A stretch of 64,000 nucleotides of DNA from Puniceibacterium antarcticum (lineage in GTDB: Bacteria; Pseudomonadota; Alphaproteobacteria; Rhodobacterales; Rhodobacteraceae). The notes below the pieces were generated by a model, which saw nothing but the letters and a program-made list of their open reading frames with translations, made no database searches and was not told where the DNA came from. Positions 42,748-51,711 of this stretch are shown piece after piece. A program made the position numbers and the translations under genes. Every line of letters begins with the position of its first letter. Within the stretch, counting starts at the first letter, position 1. The DNA is taken from contig NZ_AWWI01000186.1 in NCBI RefSeq assembly GCF_002760615.1, positions 1 through 64,000 of the forward strand, given 5' to 3'.

Positions 42748-43388
42748 ATCTGTCCTTCTTCGAATTCGTCCTGAAGCTTGCGCACATGCGCGTTCAGCCC
42801 AGGCTGCTGGCTGCGGCGCAGACGCGCTGCGGTAACGATACTCTTAAGATGCGCCTCGGTCGTGTCGAGATCATCGTTCACCAGCACAAAGTCATAGCCG
42901 TCCCAGTGGCTGATCTCGTCCCAGCTTTTCTGCATGCGCTTGGCAATGGTTTCCTCCGTATCCTGCCCGCGTGCCATCAGCCGCCGACGCAGTTCGAGTA
43001 TCGAGGGAGGCAGCAGAAAAATTGACAGTGTGTGCAGACCCAGATCCGAATTGCGGATCTGCTGCGCGCCCTGCCAATCGATGTCGAACAGCACATCCTG
43101 GCCGGACTGAATCGCATCGCGGACCGGTTCCTTTGGCGAGCCGTAGAAATTTCCAAAGACATGCGCGTGTTCCAGCATTCCGCCGGTCGACACCTGTTTT
43201 TTAAAGGCAAGATCGGTCAGGAAATGGTAGTCTTCGCCATCCACCTCTCCGGATCGAGGTGCACGGGTCGTCGCCGATACGGAAAAGACGATTCTTTCGT
43301 CCCAGGCCCTAAGCCGACGCGCAAGCGTCGATTTTCCCGCCCCGGAGGGCGAAGAGAGGATGATCAGAAGGCCGCGCCTGTCGCTCAT
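42744..43388 (-). CDS. gmk: Guanylate kinase
   Basis: Gmk phosphorylates GMP to GDP. The 214-residue product has the P-loop [17 protein letters not shown], the GMP-binding [22 protein letters not shown], and [14 protein letters not shown], all canonical. It lies 3 bp downstream of yicC and overlaps the gamma-carbonic anhydrase gene, the usual yicC-gmk pairing. Confidence 0.98.
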   Translation of the reverse strand: MSDRRGLLIILSSPSGAGKSTLARRLRAWDERIVFSVSATTRAPRSGEVDGEDYHFLTDLAFKKQVSTGGMLEHAHVFGNFYGSPKEPVRDAIQSGQDVLFDIDWQGAQQIRNSDLGLHTLSIFLLPPSILELRRRLMARGQDTEETIAKRMQKSWDEISHWDGYDFVLVNDDLDTTEAHLKSIVTAARLRRSQQPGLNAHVRKLQDEFEEGQI

Positions 43389-43391
43389 GTC

Positions 43392-44282
43392 TTACTCCAC
43401 ATTCTGCGCCTGTTCGCGCATCTGCTCGATTACTGTCTTGAGGTCGAGACCCACCCGAGTCAGCGCCGCCGATTGCGCCTTGGAGCACAGGGTGTTGGCC
43501 TCCCGGTTGAATTCCTGCATTAGAAAATCGAGTTTTCGCCCAATTGCTCCGGGCTGCCTCAGAAGATCGCGCGCCGCCAGTACATGGGCGCGAAGGCGGT
43601 CCAGCTCTTCGGTCACATCCGCCTTGACGGCAATCAGCGCCAGTTCCTGCGCCACCCTTTGGGGATCAACGCCATCCGTATTGTCCATCACGCGAGCCAG
43701 CGCTGCGCGAAGCCTTGCCGCCTGTTCATCGCGACGCATTTCAGCCTGCTCTGCGGCGACTTTAGTCAAGGCCTCTATCTCGTCCACCTGCGCGGACAGG
43801 ATCGCCTGAAGGGCATCCCCTTCGGCTCCGCGCATCGCGGTGAACTCGGCGAGAACGTGACTGAATTCCGACAAAAGTTGGGCACAGAGCGCCTTGCTGT
43901 CTCCCTGCGTTGCTCCGCTGTTAAGAATTCCGCGCAGCCCGACGATCTGGGCGGCGGTTGAGGGAGCCAGGGACAGCCCCTTGTTCATGGCCTGCGTTTC
44001 GATCAAGGTCATCGCTTCCAGAACCAAGGCAAGATGAGCTTCTGACAACTGCACTGCTCCCTCCTCCTCGGTGCCCTGCAGGCGCAGCGAAATCGTGACA
44101 TTGCCGCGGGCAAGAACTTTGGACGCGATGCCCTTGAGACCAGCCTCAAGCCCGTCTATCCAATCCGGCACGCGGATCCGTAAATCCAGCCCCTTGCCAT
44201 TCACACCACGCATATCCCAGGACCAGTTAAGACCGCCAAGCCCACCAGCTGCCCCTGCAAATCCTGTCATTGACTGCCGCAT
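43392..44282 (-). CDS. yicC: YicC/YloC family endoribonuclease
   Basis: YicC proteins are recently recognised endoribonucleases. The 296-residue product starts MRQSMTGFAGA, with the conserved SMTGF motif, and has LNWSWDMRGVNGKGLDLRIRVP. The C-terminal DUF1732 region has ELDRLRAHV, IGRKLDFLMQEFNREANTL and the family final ALTRVGLDLKTVIEQMREQAQNVE. ATG 44282 follows GGAGG; the longer frame would place a non-family Cys-rich leader first. It is followed 3 bp later by gmk. Confidence 0.95.
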   Translation of the reverse strand: MRQSMTGFAGAAGGLGGLNWSWDMRGVNGKGLDLRIRVPDWIDGLEAGLKGIASKVLARGNVTISLRLQGTEEEGAVQLSEAHLALVLEAMTLIETQAMNKGLSLAPSTAAQIVGLRGILNSGATQGDSKALCAQLLSEFSHVLAEFTAMRGAEGDALQAILSAQVDEIEALTKVAAEQAEMRRDEQAARLRAALARVMDNTDGVDPQRVAQELALIAVKADVTEELDRLRAHVLAARDLLRQPGAIGRKLDFLMQEFNREANTLCSKAQSAALTRVGLDLKTVIEQMREQAQNVE

Positions 44283-44412
44283 GACCACCTCCGAGGTTTC
44301 CCCTAGACAACAGCCGTCCTCAAGGCAAGTCCCCGTCCCAGCGCACGAAGGCAGGTCATAGGCATTAACCATTTGGCTCAAATTAAGGCGATTTAGAGGC
44401 GGGAGTGGAGTA

Positions 44413-44461
44413 TTAACGTTTCATCAAGGTTTATGAAGGCACTTAGTTAAAAAACCGCTAA
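44413..44461 (+). promoter_or_regulatory. CtrA-like boxes upstream of the PAS protein
   Basis: TTAA-CGTTTCA-TCAA (44413-44427) and TTAA-AAAACCG-CTAA (44447-44461) each fit TTAA-N7-NNAA with one or two changes from the CtrA consensus. They lie 38-86 bases before the start at 44499. The first shares 13 of 15 bases with 62578-62592. Confidence 0.45.
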
Positions 44462-44498
44462 AAAGCGGGAGTGCCTGATCCGACTCAGGAGCGGGAAG

Positions 44499-45209
44499 AT
44501 GTTTGGTTTCGGAAGAGACGATCAAAACGTGGTGTCGATGATCACCCGGGAAAATGAACGCCGCAACGCCCCGTTGCGCGAGGTCGAAAATTACTGGCAG
44601 GCCCTGCGTAGCGCGGACAAAGTGCCTGCGCGCAGCCAGATTGATCCGCGTGGTATGGAAGGCGCGCTTGAATATGCCTTCCTGGCTGAGCGCATTGCGC
44701 CGGGCATGGCAAAGATCCGTGTCGCCGGATCGCATCTTTCGGACCTGATGGGCATGGAAGTATCCGGTATGCCACTCAGCAGCCTGTTTGCGCCCAGCGC
44801 GCGTGAGGCCCTAGCGCGCGACATCGCGCGCGTCTTTGCGGAACCGGCGATCTTGCGCGCCTATCTACGTGGCGAAGAAGGCTTCGGCAAACCTGAGATC
44901 AGCGGACAACTGCTGATACTGCCGCTGCGGTCGGATATGGGGGATATCACCCGGGCTCTGGGGTGTCTGATCACGCGTGGACGCGTTGGCCGCGCGCCTC
45001 GGCGCTTTTTAATTGGAAGTTCCGAAGTCACACCAGTCTTCCACAAGGCTGCGATCATTCCCGAAAAACAACCCGAAACGGCAACAGAGACCCAGAAAAA
45101 GCCTGCTTTGATCCCTGTTAGTGAACTGCACGCGCCCAAAGCGCCTAAAGTCGTGAGCGGTCACATTTCAAAGCGCTCACATTTGCGCATCGTTGTATCA
45201 AACGACTGA
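44499..45209 (+). CDS. PAS domain protein (PAS_5-like)
   Basis: The 236-residue cytoplasmic protein has a PAS_5-type domain. RREVENYW-like LREVENYWQALR, SQIDPRGMEGALEYAFLAERI and GMAKIRVAGSHLSDLMGMEVSGMPLSSLF are the conserved blocks, roughly residues 20-165. A disordered tail rich in Lys, Pro and Thr follows and ends SKRSHLRIVVSND. In Caulobacter a related protein (MopJ) links polar signalling and stress to cell-cycle control. A similar role here is inference, made more attractive by the CtrA-like boxes upstream. No enzymatic output domain is present. Confidence 0.82.
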   Translation: MFGFGRDDQNVVSMITRENERRNAPLREVENYWQALRSADKVPARSQIDPRGMEGALEYAFLAERIAPGMAKIRVAGSHLSDLMGMEVSGMPLSSLFAPSAREALARDIARVFAEPAILRAYLRGEEGFGKPEISGQLLILPLRSDMGDITRALGCLITRGRVGRAPRRFLIGSSEVTPVFHKAAIIPEKQPETATETQKKPALIPVSELHAPKAPKVVSGHISKRSHLRIVVSND

Positions 45210-45228
45210 ACTCAACTGCAGCTCAAAA

Positions 45229-45260
45229 AAAGGCCGCTGTGAATATCCACAGCGGCCTTT
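45229..45260. terminator. Bidirectional terminator between PAS gene and galU
   Basis: AAAGGCCGCTGTG and CACAGCGGCCTTT form a 13-bp stem around a 6-base loop, serving convergent genes. Confidence 0.93.
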
Positions 45261-45279
45261 CCACATGAGATAAGCGATT

Positions 45280-46188
45280 TTACTCAGCAGCAAACAGGCT
45301 AGCTTTGTGTTCGCTGAGCACTTCGCGGAATTCGGGCGATGCGCCTGCATACGCAAGAATCGCGCGCAGCATCCCTTCCTTGGAACCGCAATCATACCGC
45401 TGACCGCTGAAGCGGAAACCAGACAATCCCACGCGCGGAGTTGCTCGGGAAATGGCGTCTGTCAGCTGAATCTCACCACCCGCACCAGGTTCTTGATCGC
45501 GCAGATCATCAAAGATCGAACCGTCTAGCACGTAGCGCCCGACAACAGCCTGACGTGACGGAGCATCGGCAGGTTCCGGCTTTTCGACCATCCCATCGGC
45601 CCAGAGGACATTTTCATCACGACCCGTCACTGACAGAATGCCGTAACTTTTCACCGCATCCTGCTCGACCTGCATTGTTGCGACCATGTGGCCAGCGCCA
45701 CCTTTTTGATAGGCTTCGATCATCTCGGAAAGGCAGCCGATCTCACCGAGGATCAGATCGTCGGGAAGCACCACAGCAACCGGGCCCGGCAGTGCATCAT
45801 CGGCGGCACAGAGCACAGCGTGGCCAAGTCCAAGAGGCTCGTCCTGCATTACAAACCGCACATCAATCTGCTTTGTGTCCAGCGCGCTGTCCTTCAAACG
45901 CTGGGCCAGCTCATGTTTGCCCTTGGCACAAAGTTGTGCGTCCAGATCCGCGTCATGAGTCACATACCGTTCGATGGCGGACTTCGTAGGATGGCTGACA
46001 AAGATCATGCGTTCGATCCCTGCGGCGCGCGCCTCGTCGATGGCGAACTGGATAAGCGGACGGTCCAGCACCGGCAAAAGCTCCTTCGGTGTCGCCTTGG
46101 TCGCAGGAAGAAAGCGGGTCCCCAAGCCAGCGACAGGAAAGATCGCAGTGCGTACACTCAGAGGTGTTGCAGTTTCTTTCGGTTCCAT
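45280..46188 (-). CDS. galU: UTP--glucose-1-phosphate uridylyltransferase
   Basis: GalU makes UDP-glucose from UTP and glucose-1-phosphate. The 302-residue product has the nucleotide motif AIFPVAGLGTRFLPATKATPKE, LPVLDRPLIQFAIDEARAAG, and VVLPDDLILG. The lysine in VEKPEPADAP is a conserved sugar-phosphate contact, and the C-terminal helical part completes the family fold. ATG 46188 follows AGGAG. It is divergent from the gpsA-HAD-ggpS operon across 375 bp. That suggests it supplies sugar nucleotide for glucosylglycerol, besides envelope polysaccharides. Confidence 0.96.
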   Translation of the reverse strand: MEPKETATPLSVRTAIFPVAGLGTRFLPATKATPKELLPVLDRPLIQFAIDEARAAGIERMIFVSHPTKSAIERYVTHDADLDAQLCAKGKHELAQRLKDSALDTKQIDVRFVMQDEPLGLGHAVLCAADDALPGPVAVVLPDDLILGEIGCLSEMIEAYQKGGAGHMVATMQVEQDAVKSYGILSVTGRDENVLWADGMVEKPEPADAPSRQAVVGRYVLDGSIFDDLRDQEPGAGGEIQLTDAISRATPRVGLSGFRFSGQRYDCGSKEGMLRAILAYAGASPEFREVLSEHKASLFAAE

Positions 46189-46563
46189 TTGATCGCGTCT
46201 CCTGGTCAGAGGTTCAAATTGCAGTGATCGCTGCAGCGCAGCATATTCGGCCAACTTATTCAAGCAAGCGGTTGAGTCAAAAAGTCTAAGTCTGGGCTAC
46301 AACGCGCAAAAATGTGCAGGGTTCCTTGTCACTCACGCTATGGTTTAATTTCAGTACCTTGCGTCGATTTCAGTTTTGCGACAGTTTTCGCGAAGCACCC
46401 GAAATTCCGATCATGCCCGTCCGATACAGAGGTCATGTTTGTGGTTGAAATTGCCCTACCCCGACTGTTGCCGCCTATAATCTGCGCAGGCTGCGGCCAA
46501 AACTGTATAAAATTAAGTCAATCTTGGCTTCACATCGGATGACAGGCAAAAGGTGCCCGTGTC
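46189..46563. promoter_or_regulatory. Divergent galU / gpsA control region
   Basis: This 375-bp region is AT-richer than its surroundings and has no open frame worth calling. It must hold promoters for galU (minus) and the putative glucosylglycerol operon (plus). TATAAT occurs at about 46478 on the plus strand, and TATAAAATTAAG follows at about 46506. I cannot assign -35 elements or an osmotic-response site with confidence. Confidence 0.45.
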
Positions 46564-47799
46564 ATGCTAGACAGGCTTGCAGGCACTCCTAGCTCTCTTG
46601 ATGAGATCAACAGAGCGGTGCCAGACTTAGAGCCACAGATCAGAAACAAAATGGACGGAGACAGTTTGGAGAATTCATTCACTCGGACAAACAATGCGAG
46701 TTCGGGACGTGTGCATGCCCACCCATATGGACAGATCACCGTGCTTGGCATGGGCAGCTGGGGCACGGCACTGGCCATGGTTGCCGCTACTGCGGGACGT
46801 GACGTGCGGCTCTGGGGGCGACGCAACCAGTTGAGCGAAGCGGTCAACGCCACGCGAATCAACGCGGAATACCTGCCCGACGTGCCTCTGCATGACAGGA
46901 TCATGGTAACCAGCGATCTGGCCAAGGCGCTGGAGGGATCCGAGGCCGTGCTGATCGTGACACCATCGCTCACTTTGCGCCAAGTCTGTGCGTCGATCCG
47001 CCCACATCTGCCCAAGGGCATCCCGCTTGCGCTATGCTGCAAAGGTATTGAGAGGGGCACAGGCTTTCTTTTGTCGCATCTGGTGTCCGAAGAGCTGCCG
47101 GGTCATCCGGTCGGTGCCCTCTCGGGGCCAACCTTTGCCAAAGAAACCGCGCTCGGTCATCCCACAGCGGCCACAATCGCCTTTCCTTTCAGCTATCAGG
47201 ACCGGCTCGACCCGGCCAAAAGTCCCGCGGCGCGTCTTGCCGTTTCAATGTCCTCCGCCGCGTTCCGCCCTTATGTTTCAGATGACCTCGTGGGCGTTGA
47301 AATCGGAGGTGCGGTCAAGAACGTCATTGCCATCGCCTGCGGGATGATGACCGGCGCCGGTTTCGCCGAGAACACCCGCGCCGCGCTGATCACCAGAGGC
47401 ATCGACGAGATGAAGTTCCTGGCCGAAGCGCTTGGCGGCAGGCGCGAAACAGTGACCGGCCTTTCCGGTGCGGGTGACCTGACGCTGACCTGTTCGAGCA
47501 TGACCTCACGCAACATGTCGCTGGGCGTCCAGCTGGGCAAGGGCATACCACGCAGCGAATGCTTTGATGGCCGAGATGTGGTGGTCGAGGGCGAAGTGAA
47601 CGCCGTTTCCGTCGTCGACCTCGCCCATCGCATCCGTGTCAGCATGCCGATCTGCGAGGCAGTGCATTCCATCCTCTATGAAGGCGCCGATCTGGGCAAA
47701 GCCTTTTCCGACCTCTGGGCTCGGCCCATCGAATCAGAACCTCGGGCGCTGGATATAGAACTGGCGCATCCGACAACATTATTGCGAGAGACCCTATGA
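46564..47799 (+). CDS. gpsA: NAD(P)H-dependent glycerol-3-phosphate dehydrogenase with N-terminal extension
   Basis: GpsA reduces dihydroxyacetone phosphate to sn-glycerol-3-phosphate. The Rossmann motif ITVLGMGSWGTALAMVAA begins only at about residue 58. LCCKGIERGTG, LSGPTFAKETALG, the catalytic-Lys region GGAVKNVIAIACGM and LSGAGDLTLTCSS...SRN are canonical. Total length is 411 residues against about 330 usual, because of a polar extension. AAAAGG lies 9 bases before ATG 46564, supporting the long form; ATG 46651 is the alternative. It overlaps the HAD phosphatase gene by ATGA. In this operon it likely supplies the acceptor for GgpS. Confidence 0.92.
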   Translation: MLDRLAGTPSSLDEINRAVPDLEPQIRNKMDGDSLENSFTRTNNASSGRVHAHPYGQITVLGMGSWGTALAMVAATAGRDVRLWGRRNQLSEAVNATRINAEYLPDVPLHDRIMVTSDLAKALEGSEAVLIVTPSLTLRQVCASIRPHLPKGIPLALCCKGIERGTGFLLSHLVSEELPGHPVGALSGPTFAKETALGHPTAATIAFPFSYQDRLDPAKSPAARLAVSMSSAAFRPYVSDDLVGVEIGGAVKNVIAIACGMMTGAGFAENTRAALITRGIDEMKFLAEALGGRRETVTGLSGAGDLTLTCSSMTSRNMSLGVQLGKGIPRSECFDGRDVVVEGEVNAVSVVDLAHRIRVSMPICEAVHSILYEGADLGKAFSDLWARPIESEPRALDIELAHPTTLLRETL

Positions 47800-48575
47800 C
47801 CCTGCACACCCCAGTGACCGCTGTTCCGATCAACGCCCGCAAATTCGTTCTGGCGACAGATCTGGACGGGACTTTTCTTGGTGGGTCTGACGCTGACCGC
47901 AAGACACTTTATGACTGGATCGAGGCGAACCGCGACACGATCGGCCTGATCTTTGTCACCGGACGTGACCCCAAGTTCATCGGCGAGCTGTGCGATGGTG
48001 GGGTGCCATGGCCCGAATATGTGATTGGCGACGTGGGTACCACCATCGCCAAGGTGAACAACCGGGTGATCGACCCTATCATACCCTTGGAAGAGGACAT
48101 CGCCAGCCGCTGGGGTGACGCCGGTGCATCCGTGCGCGCAGCGCTTGAGGGGCACCCGGGCCTGTCATTGCAGCCCACGGAATTCCGCTATCGGGTAAGC
48201 TATGACCTGCATCCCGACGACTTTGATCCCGCAGCGCATGACATCGTGCAGCAATTGGGGTATGATACGCTTGTGTCGGACAACAAATACTTTGACGTCC
48301 TGCCCCGCGGTGTCAGCAAGGGGCCATCGCTGAAACGGCTGGTGGCGCATCTGGGTATCGACCCTAAAACGGTGCTGGCTGCGGGCGATACAATGAACGA
48401 TCTGTCTATGTTGCAATGCGGCCTTCCGGCTGTTGCAGTCGGCGGATCGGAACCGGATCTCCTCTCACGCGTTAGGGATCTGGAGCAGGTCCACAAAGCG
48501 ACCGCCATTGGCGCCGCCGGTATTCTTGAGGCGGTGTCCGTGCGAAATCTACACGCGACACCGAAAGGAGACTGA
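47796..48575 (+). CDS. HAD-IIB phosphatase, likely glucosylglycerol-phosphate phosphatase
   Basis: The 259-residue HAD superfamily protein has a type IIB cap. Motif I is LATDLDGTFLGG (nucleophile Asp), motif II FVTGRDPKF, a lysine in GVSKGPSLKRL, and motif IV LAAGDTMNDLSML. The sequence resembles sucrose-phosphate and mannosylglycerate-phosphate phosphatases and the N-terminal half of fused GgpPS enzymes. It overlaps gpsA by four bases and lies one base before ggpS. Removing phosphate from glucosylglycerol phosphate is therefore the most economical role. It is not the cyanobacterial StpA type. The substrate is inferred from context. Confidence 0.82.
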   Translation: MTLHTPVTAVPINARKFVLATDLDGTFLGGSDADRKTLYDWIEANRDTIGLIFVTGRDPKFIGELCDGGVPWPEYVIGDVGTTIAKVNNRVIDPIIPLEEDIASRWGDAGASVRAALEGHPGLSLQPTEFRYRVSYDLHPDDFDPAAHDIVQQLGYDTLVSDNKYFDVLPRGVSKGPSLKRLVAHLGIDPKTVLAAGDTMNDLSMLQCGLPAVAVGGSEPDLLSRVRDLEQVHKATAIGAAGILEAVSVRNLHATPKGD

Positions 48576-48576
48576 T

Positions 48577-50091
48577 ATGCCCAGCGATCTCGTGATCGTC
48601 TATCACCGTCAACCTTATGAGGAGGTGGAAGAAAACGGCAAAATCGTCTTCAAAGAGAACAAAAGCCCAAATGGAATTGTTCCAACGCTCAAAAGTTTTT
48701 TCGGCGCAGTCGACAATGCCGCTTGGGTCGCCTGGAAGCAGGCCGAAGACACTTCGAACCCCGGGTTTGAACGTGTCATCGAAATCGAGGACAGCTTTGG
48801 CAAATACACCGTGTCCCGCCTACCCCTGACGGAGGCGCAGGTCAAAAGCTTTTACCACGTCACGTCGAAAGAGGCGTTTTGGCCGATCCTGCACGGGTTC
48901 AAGGAAAAGTATAACTATGACCCCGTTGACTGGCCCACCTTCCGCGAAGTGAACTGGGCCTTTGCAGAGGCCGCCGCCGCCGAGGCCAAACCAGGTGCTT
49001 CGGTCTGGGTGCATGACTACAACCTCTGGCTCGTGCCCGGGTATCTGCGCCAGTTGCGCCCAGACGTGCGGATTTCTTTCTTTCACCACACGCCTTTCCC
49101 GTCGGCAGATATGTTCAACGTGCTGCCTTGGCGCGGAGAGATCATCGACAGCCTGCTGGCCTGTGACGTGGTTGGATTCCACATCCCGCGCTATGCCGCG
49201 AACTTTGTCTCTGTCGTGCGATCCCTGCGCGACGTCGGTTCAGTGCCGCGAATCAAGGTCGACCCGGATTTCATCTCGGAAGGCTCTGCGCTAAGTGACC
49301 GGACGGTGCCAACGTCGATCCACCTCGAAGACAGCAACAACCATATCGTGCAGCTTGGCACGACGCCGGTTGGCGTAAACACCAGCTATATCAACGAAGT
49401 GGCAGGACGGCAGGACACTGCAGACCGTGCCCGTGGCATCAAGGAAGAGTTGGGAAACGCACAACTGATCCTGTCCGTGGGGCGGACAGACTATACCAAA
49501 GGTGGTGCGGATCAGTTGCTGGCGTTCGAACGCCTGCTGCAACGCCGCCCTGATCTGGTGGGCAATGTGCGCCTGCTGCACGTCTCGGTCAGTGCAAACC
49601 GCAACATGAGCGTCTACCGAGAGATTCAGGAAGAGATCGAACAGATCGCAGGGCGGATCAACGGCAGATTCGGGTCTTTCACCTCAACCCCAGTCACTTT
49701 GATTTCGCGTGCGATCCCATTTGAGACTCTGGTCGCCTATTACCGTGCGGCTGATGTCGCCTGGATCACGCCGCTTGCGGACGGGATGAATCTGGTTGCG
49801 AAGGAATTTGCTGCCTCGCGTACAGATGGGGATGGCGTTCTGATCCTGTCCGAATTCGCCGGCGCCGCGATCGAGCTGAGCTCGGCTGTTCTGACCAACC
49901 CCTATTCCAACCGCTCAATGGACCACGCCATCGAAATGGCGCTGGAAATGCCCGATGAAGAGCGGCACATCCGGATGAAGGAATTGCGCCGGATGGTTGC
50001 TAAATACGACACGGAAGCCTGGGCGCGCGCGCAGTTGATACTGCTTTCCCCCGAGGTGTTCGACAAGGACAAGGATACGGCTGCCGCCTGA
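48577..50091 (+). CDS. ggpS: Glucosylglycerol-phosphate synthase (GT20)
   Basis: GgpS transfers glucose from a nucleotide sugar to sn-glycerol-3-phosphate. The 504-residue retaining glycosyltransferase of the OtsA family has [15 protein letters not shown] and [15 protein letters not shown], which match GgpS rather than trehalose-phosphate synthase at the N-terminus. [31 protein letters not shown] and [14 protein letters not shown] are the donor/phosphate-binding motifs. ATG 48577 follows AAAGGAG, one base after the HAD stop. The donor (ADP- or UDP-glucose) cannot be read from sequence; divergent galU hints at UDP-glucose. A strong terminator follows. Confidence 0.9.
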   Translation: MPSDLVIVYHRQPYEEVEENGKIVFKENKSPNGIVPTLKSFFGAVDNAAWVAWKQAEDTSNPGFERVIEIEDSFGKYTVSRLPLTEAQVKSFYHVTSKEAFWPILHGFKEKYNYDPVDWPTFREVNWAFAEAAAAEAKPGASVWVHDYNLWLVPGYLRQLRPDVRISFFHHTPFPSADMFNVLPWRGEIIDSLLACDVVGFHIPRYAANFVSVVRSLRDVGSVPRIKVDPDFISEGSALSDRTVPTSIHLEDSNNHIVQLGTTPVGVNTSYINEVAGRQDTADRARGIKEELGNAQLILSVGRTDYTKGGADQLLAFERLLQRRPDLVGNVRLLHVSVSANRNMSVYREIQEEIEQIAGRINGRFGSFTSTPVTLISRAIPFETLVAYYRAADVAWITPLADGMNLVAKEFAASRTDGDGVLILSEFAGAAIELSSAVLTNPYSNRSMDHAIEMALEMPDEERHIRMKELRRMVAKYDTEAWARAQLILLSPEVFDKDKDTAAA

Positions 50092-50119
50092 TCTATCCAG
50101 AGAACATTGAAGACATGAA

Positions 50120-50148
50120 AAAACCGGCCCTCTTTCGGGGCCGGTTTT
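50120..50148. terminator. Terminator of the gpsA-HAD-ggpS operon
   Basis: AAAACCGGCCC and GGGCCGGTTTT form a perfect 11-bp stem with a 7-base loop, then ATTTTG. It also serves the convergent DAHP synthase gene. Confidence 0.93.
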
Positions 50149-50169
50149 ATTTTGTGCTCTTGTGGGGGT

Positions 50170-51537
50170 TCAACCGTTGGCGGCTGCAGCATCCGTGCGG
50201 CGAGCAGTAAGCTCCTCGGCGACGAGGAAGGCAAGTTCAAGCGACTGCGACGCGTTCAGGCGCGGATCGCAGGCGGTGTGATAGCGGTCGCTCAGATCCT
50301 CATCCGTCACGGCGCGCACGCCGCCGGTACATTCGGTGACGTCATCACCGGTCATCTCGAAATGCACGCCACCCGGGATGGTGCCTTCGCCATTGTGAAC
50401 GGCAAAGAATTCACGCACCTCGCGCAGGACAAGATCGAACGGCCGTGTCTTGTAGCCGGACGAACTTTTGATCGTGTTGCCATGCATCGGATCGCAGACC
50501 CAGGTGACATTGGCCCCCTCTTCGCGCACCGCCTTGATCAGACGCGGCAGGTTTTCTGCCACCTTGCCCGCACCGAAACGCGCGATCAGGGTCAGCTTGC
50601 CCGCCTCGTTCGTCGGATTCAGCCGGTTCATCAGAACCTTGAGATCTTCTGCCGTGGTGGTCGGGCCGCATTTCAGACCAACAGGGTTCAGTACGCCACG
50701 GGCAAATTCCACATGCGCGCCATCCGGCTGACGTGTGCGATCCCCGATCCAGATCATATGGCCTGACCCCGCCAGCCATTTGCCAGAGGTTGAATCCATA
50801 CGGCACAGCGCCTCTTCATACTCCAGCAGCAGCGATTCATGGCTGGTGTAGAAATCAACTGTGCGCAGGTTGTGGTTCGTTTCGGATTCCAGACCCGCCG
50901 CCCGCATGAAGTCGAGCGCATCCGAAATCCGGTTCGCCATATCGCGATACTTGGCCGCCTTTTCGCCCTCGGTAAAGCCGAGAGTCCAGGAATGCACCTC
51001 GTTGATATCGGCATAGCCACCGGTCGAAAACGCGCGCAGCAGGTTTAGCGTTGCCGCCGCCTGAGTGTAGGCCTGCAGCATCTTCTTGGGGTCGGGAATG
51101 CGTTCCTTGGCGGAAAATCCCAGCTCGTTGATGATATCGCCGCGGTAGCTGGGCAGTTCTACGCCATTCACAACCTCGGTTGGGGCCGAACGCGGCTTTG
51201 CGAACTGACCCGCCATGCGACCCACCTTGACCACCGGCACCTTGGCGCCAAAGGTAAGCACCATTGCCATCTGCAGCATCACCTTGAAGGTGTCGCGGAT
51301 GCCATTGGCGCTGAACTGTTCAAAGGACTCGGCGCAATCGCCACCCTGCAAGAGGAACGCCTCGCCACGCGACGCCGCGCCGAGGGCCTTCTTGAGCTTG
51401 CGCGCCTCACCTGCAAACACCAGCGGCGGATACTTGGCCAGCTGCGCCTCTACGGCATGCAGGGCGTCGGAATCCGTATAGTCGGGCATCTGCACCCGAG
51501 GCTTGTTGCGCCAGCTCGTCTTTTGCCACTCGGTCAT
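50170..51537 (-). CDS. Class II 3-deoxy-7-phosphoheptulonate synthase
   Basis: DAHP synthase joins phosphoenolpyruvate and erythrose-4-phosphate, the first step of aromatic amino acid synthesis. The 455-residue plant-like (class II) form has [60 protein letters not shown] and CDPMHGNTI, with the metal Cys, His, Glu and Asp ligands in these motifs. ATG 51537 follows GGAGAC. It is monocistronic and divergent from the GlxA-type regulator. Confidence 0.96.
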   Translation of the reverse strand: MTEWQKTSWRNKPRVQMPDYTDSDALHAVEAQLAKYPPLVFAGEARKLKKALGAASRGEAFLLQGGDCAESFEQFSANGIRDTFKVMLQMAMVLTFGAKVPVVKVGRMAGQFAKPRSAPTEVVNGVELPSYRGDIINELGFSAKERIPDPKKMLQAYTQAAATLNLLRAFSTGGYADINEVHSWTLGFTEGEKAAKYRDMANRISDALDFMRAAGLESETNHNLRTVDFYTSHESLLLEYEEALCRMDSTSGKWLAGSGHMIWIGDRTRQPDGAHVEFARGVLNPVGLKCGPTTTAEDLKVLMNRLNPTNEAGKLTLIARFGAGKVAENLPRLIKAVREEGANVTWVCDPMHGNTIKSSSGYKTRPFDLVLREVREFFAVHNGEGTIPGGVHFEMTGDDVTECTGGVRAVTDEDLSDRYHTACDPRLNASQSLELAFLVAEELTARRTDAAAANG

Positions 51538-51711
51538 CTGGTGTCTCCGGTCAGTAAGAGGTCGTAAACTTTGCACAGCGCTCTATACAAAAGCAAAGCC
51601 CTGCTGGCTATACGTGAAATAAACGACATCCCTTGACGCTTGTGAACCATTCTGTCCATTTGGATCAAAATCACACGACGCGTCAAAGTCGTCGGAACAG
51701 GGAGCGCGGCC

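Noticed and set aside
47796..50091. Trehalose synthesis (otsB-otsA)
   Set aside because: The GT20 protein has GgpS-type N-terminal motifs and gpsA is in the same operon; OtsA/OtsB would not need it. Not fully excluded without a tree.
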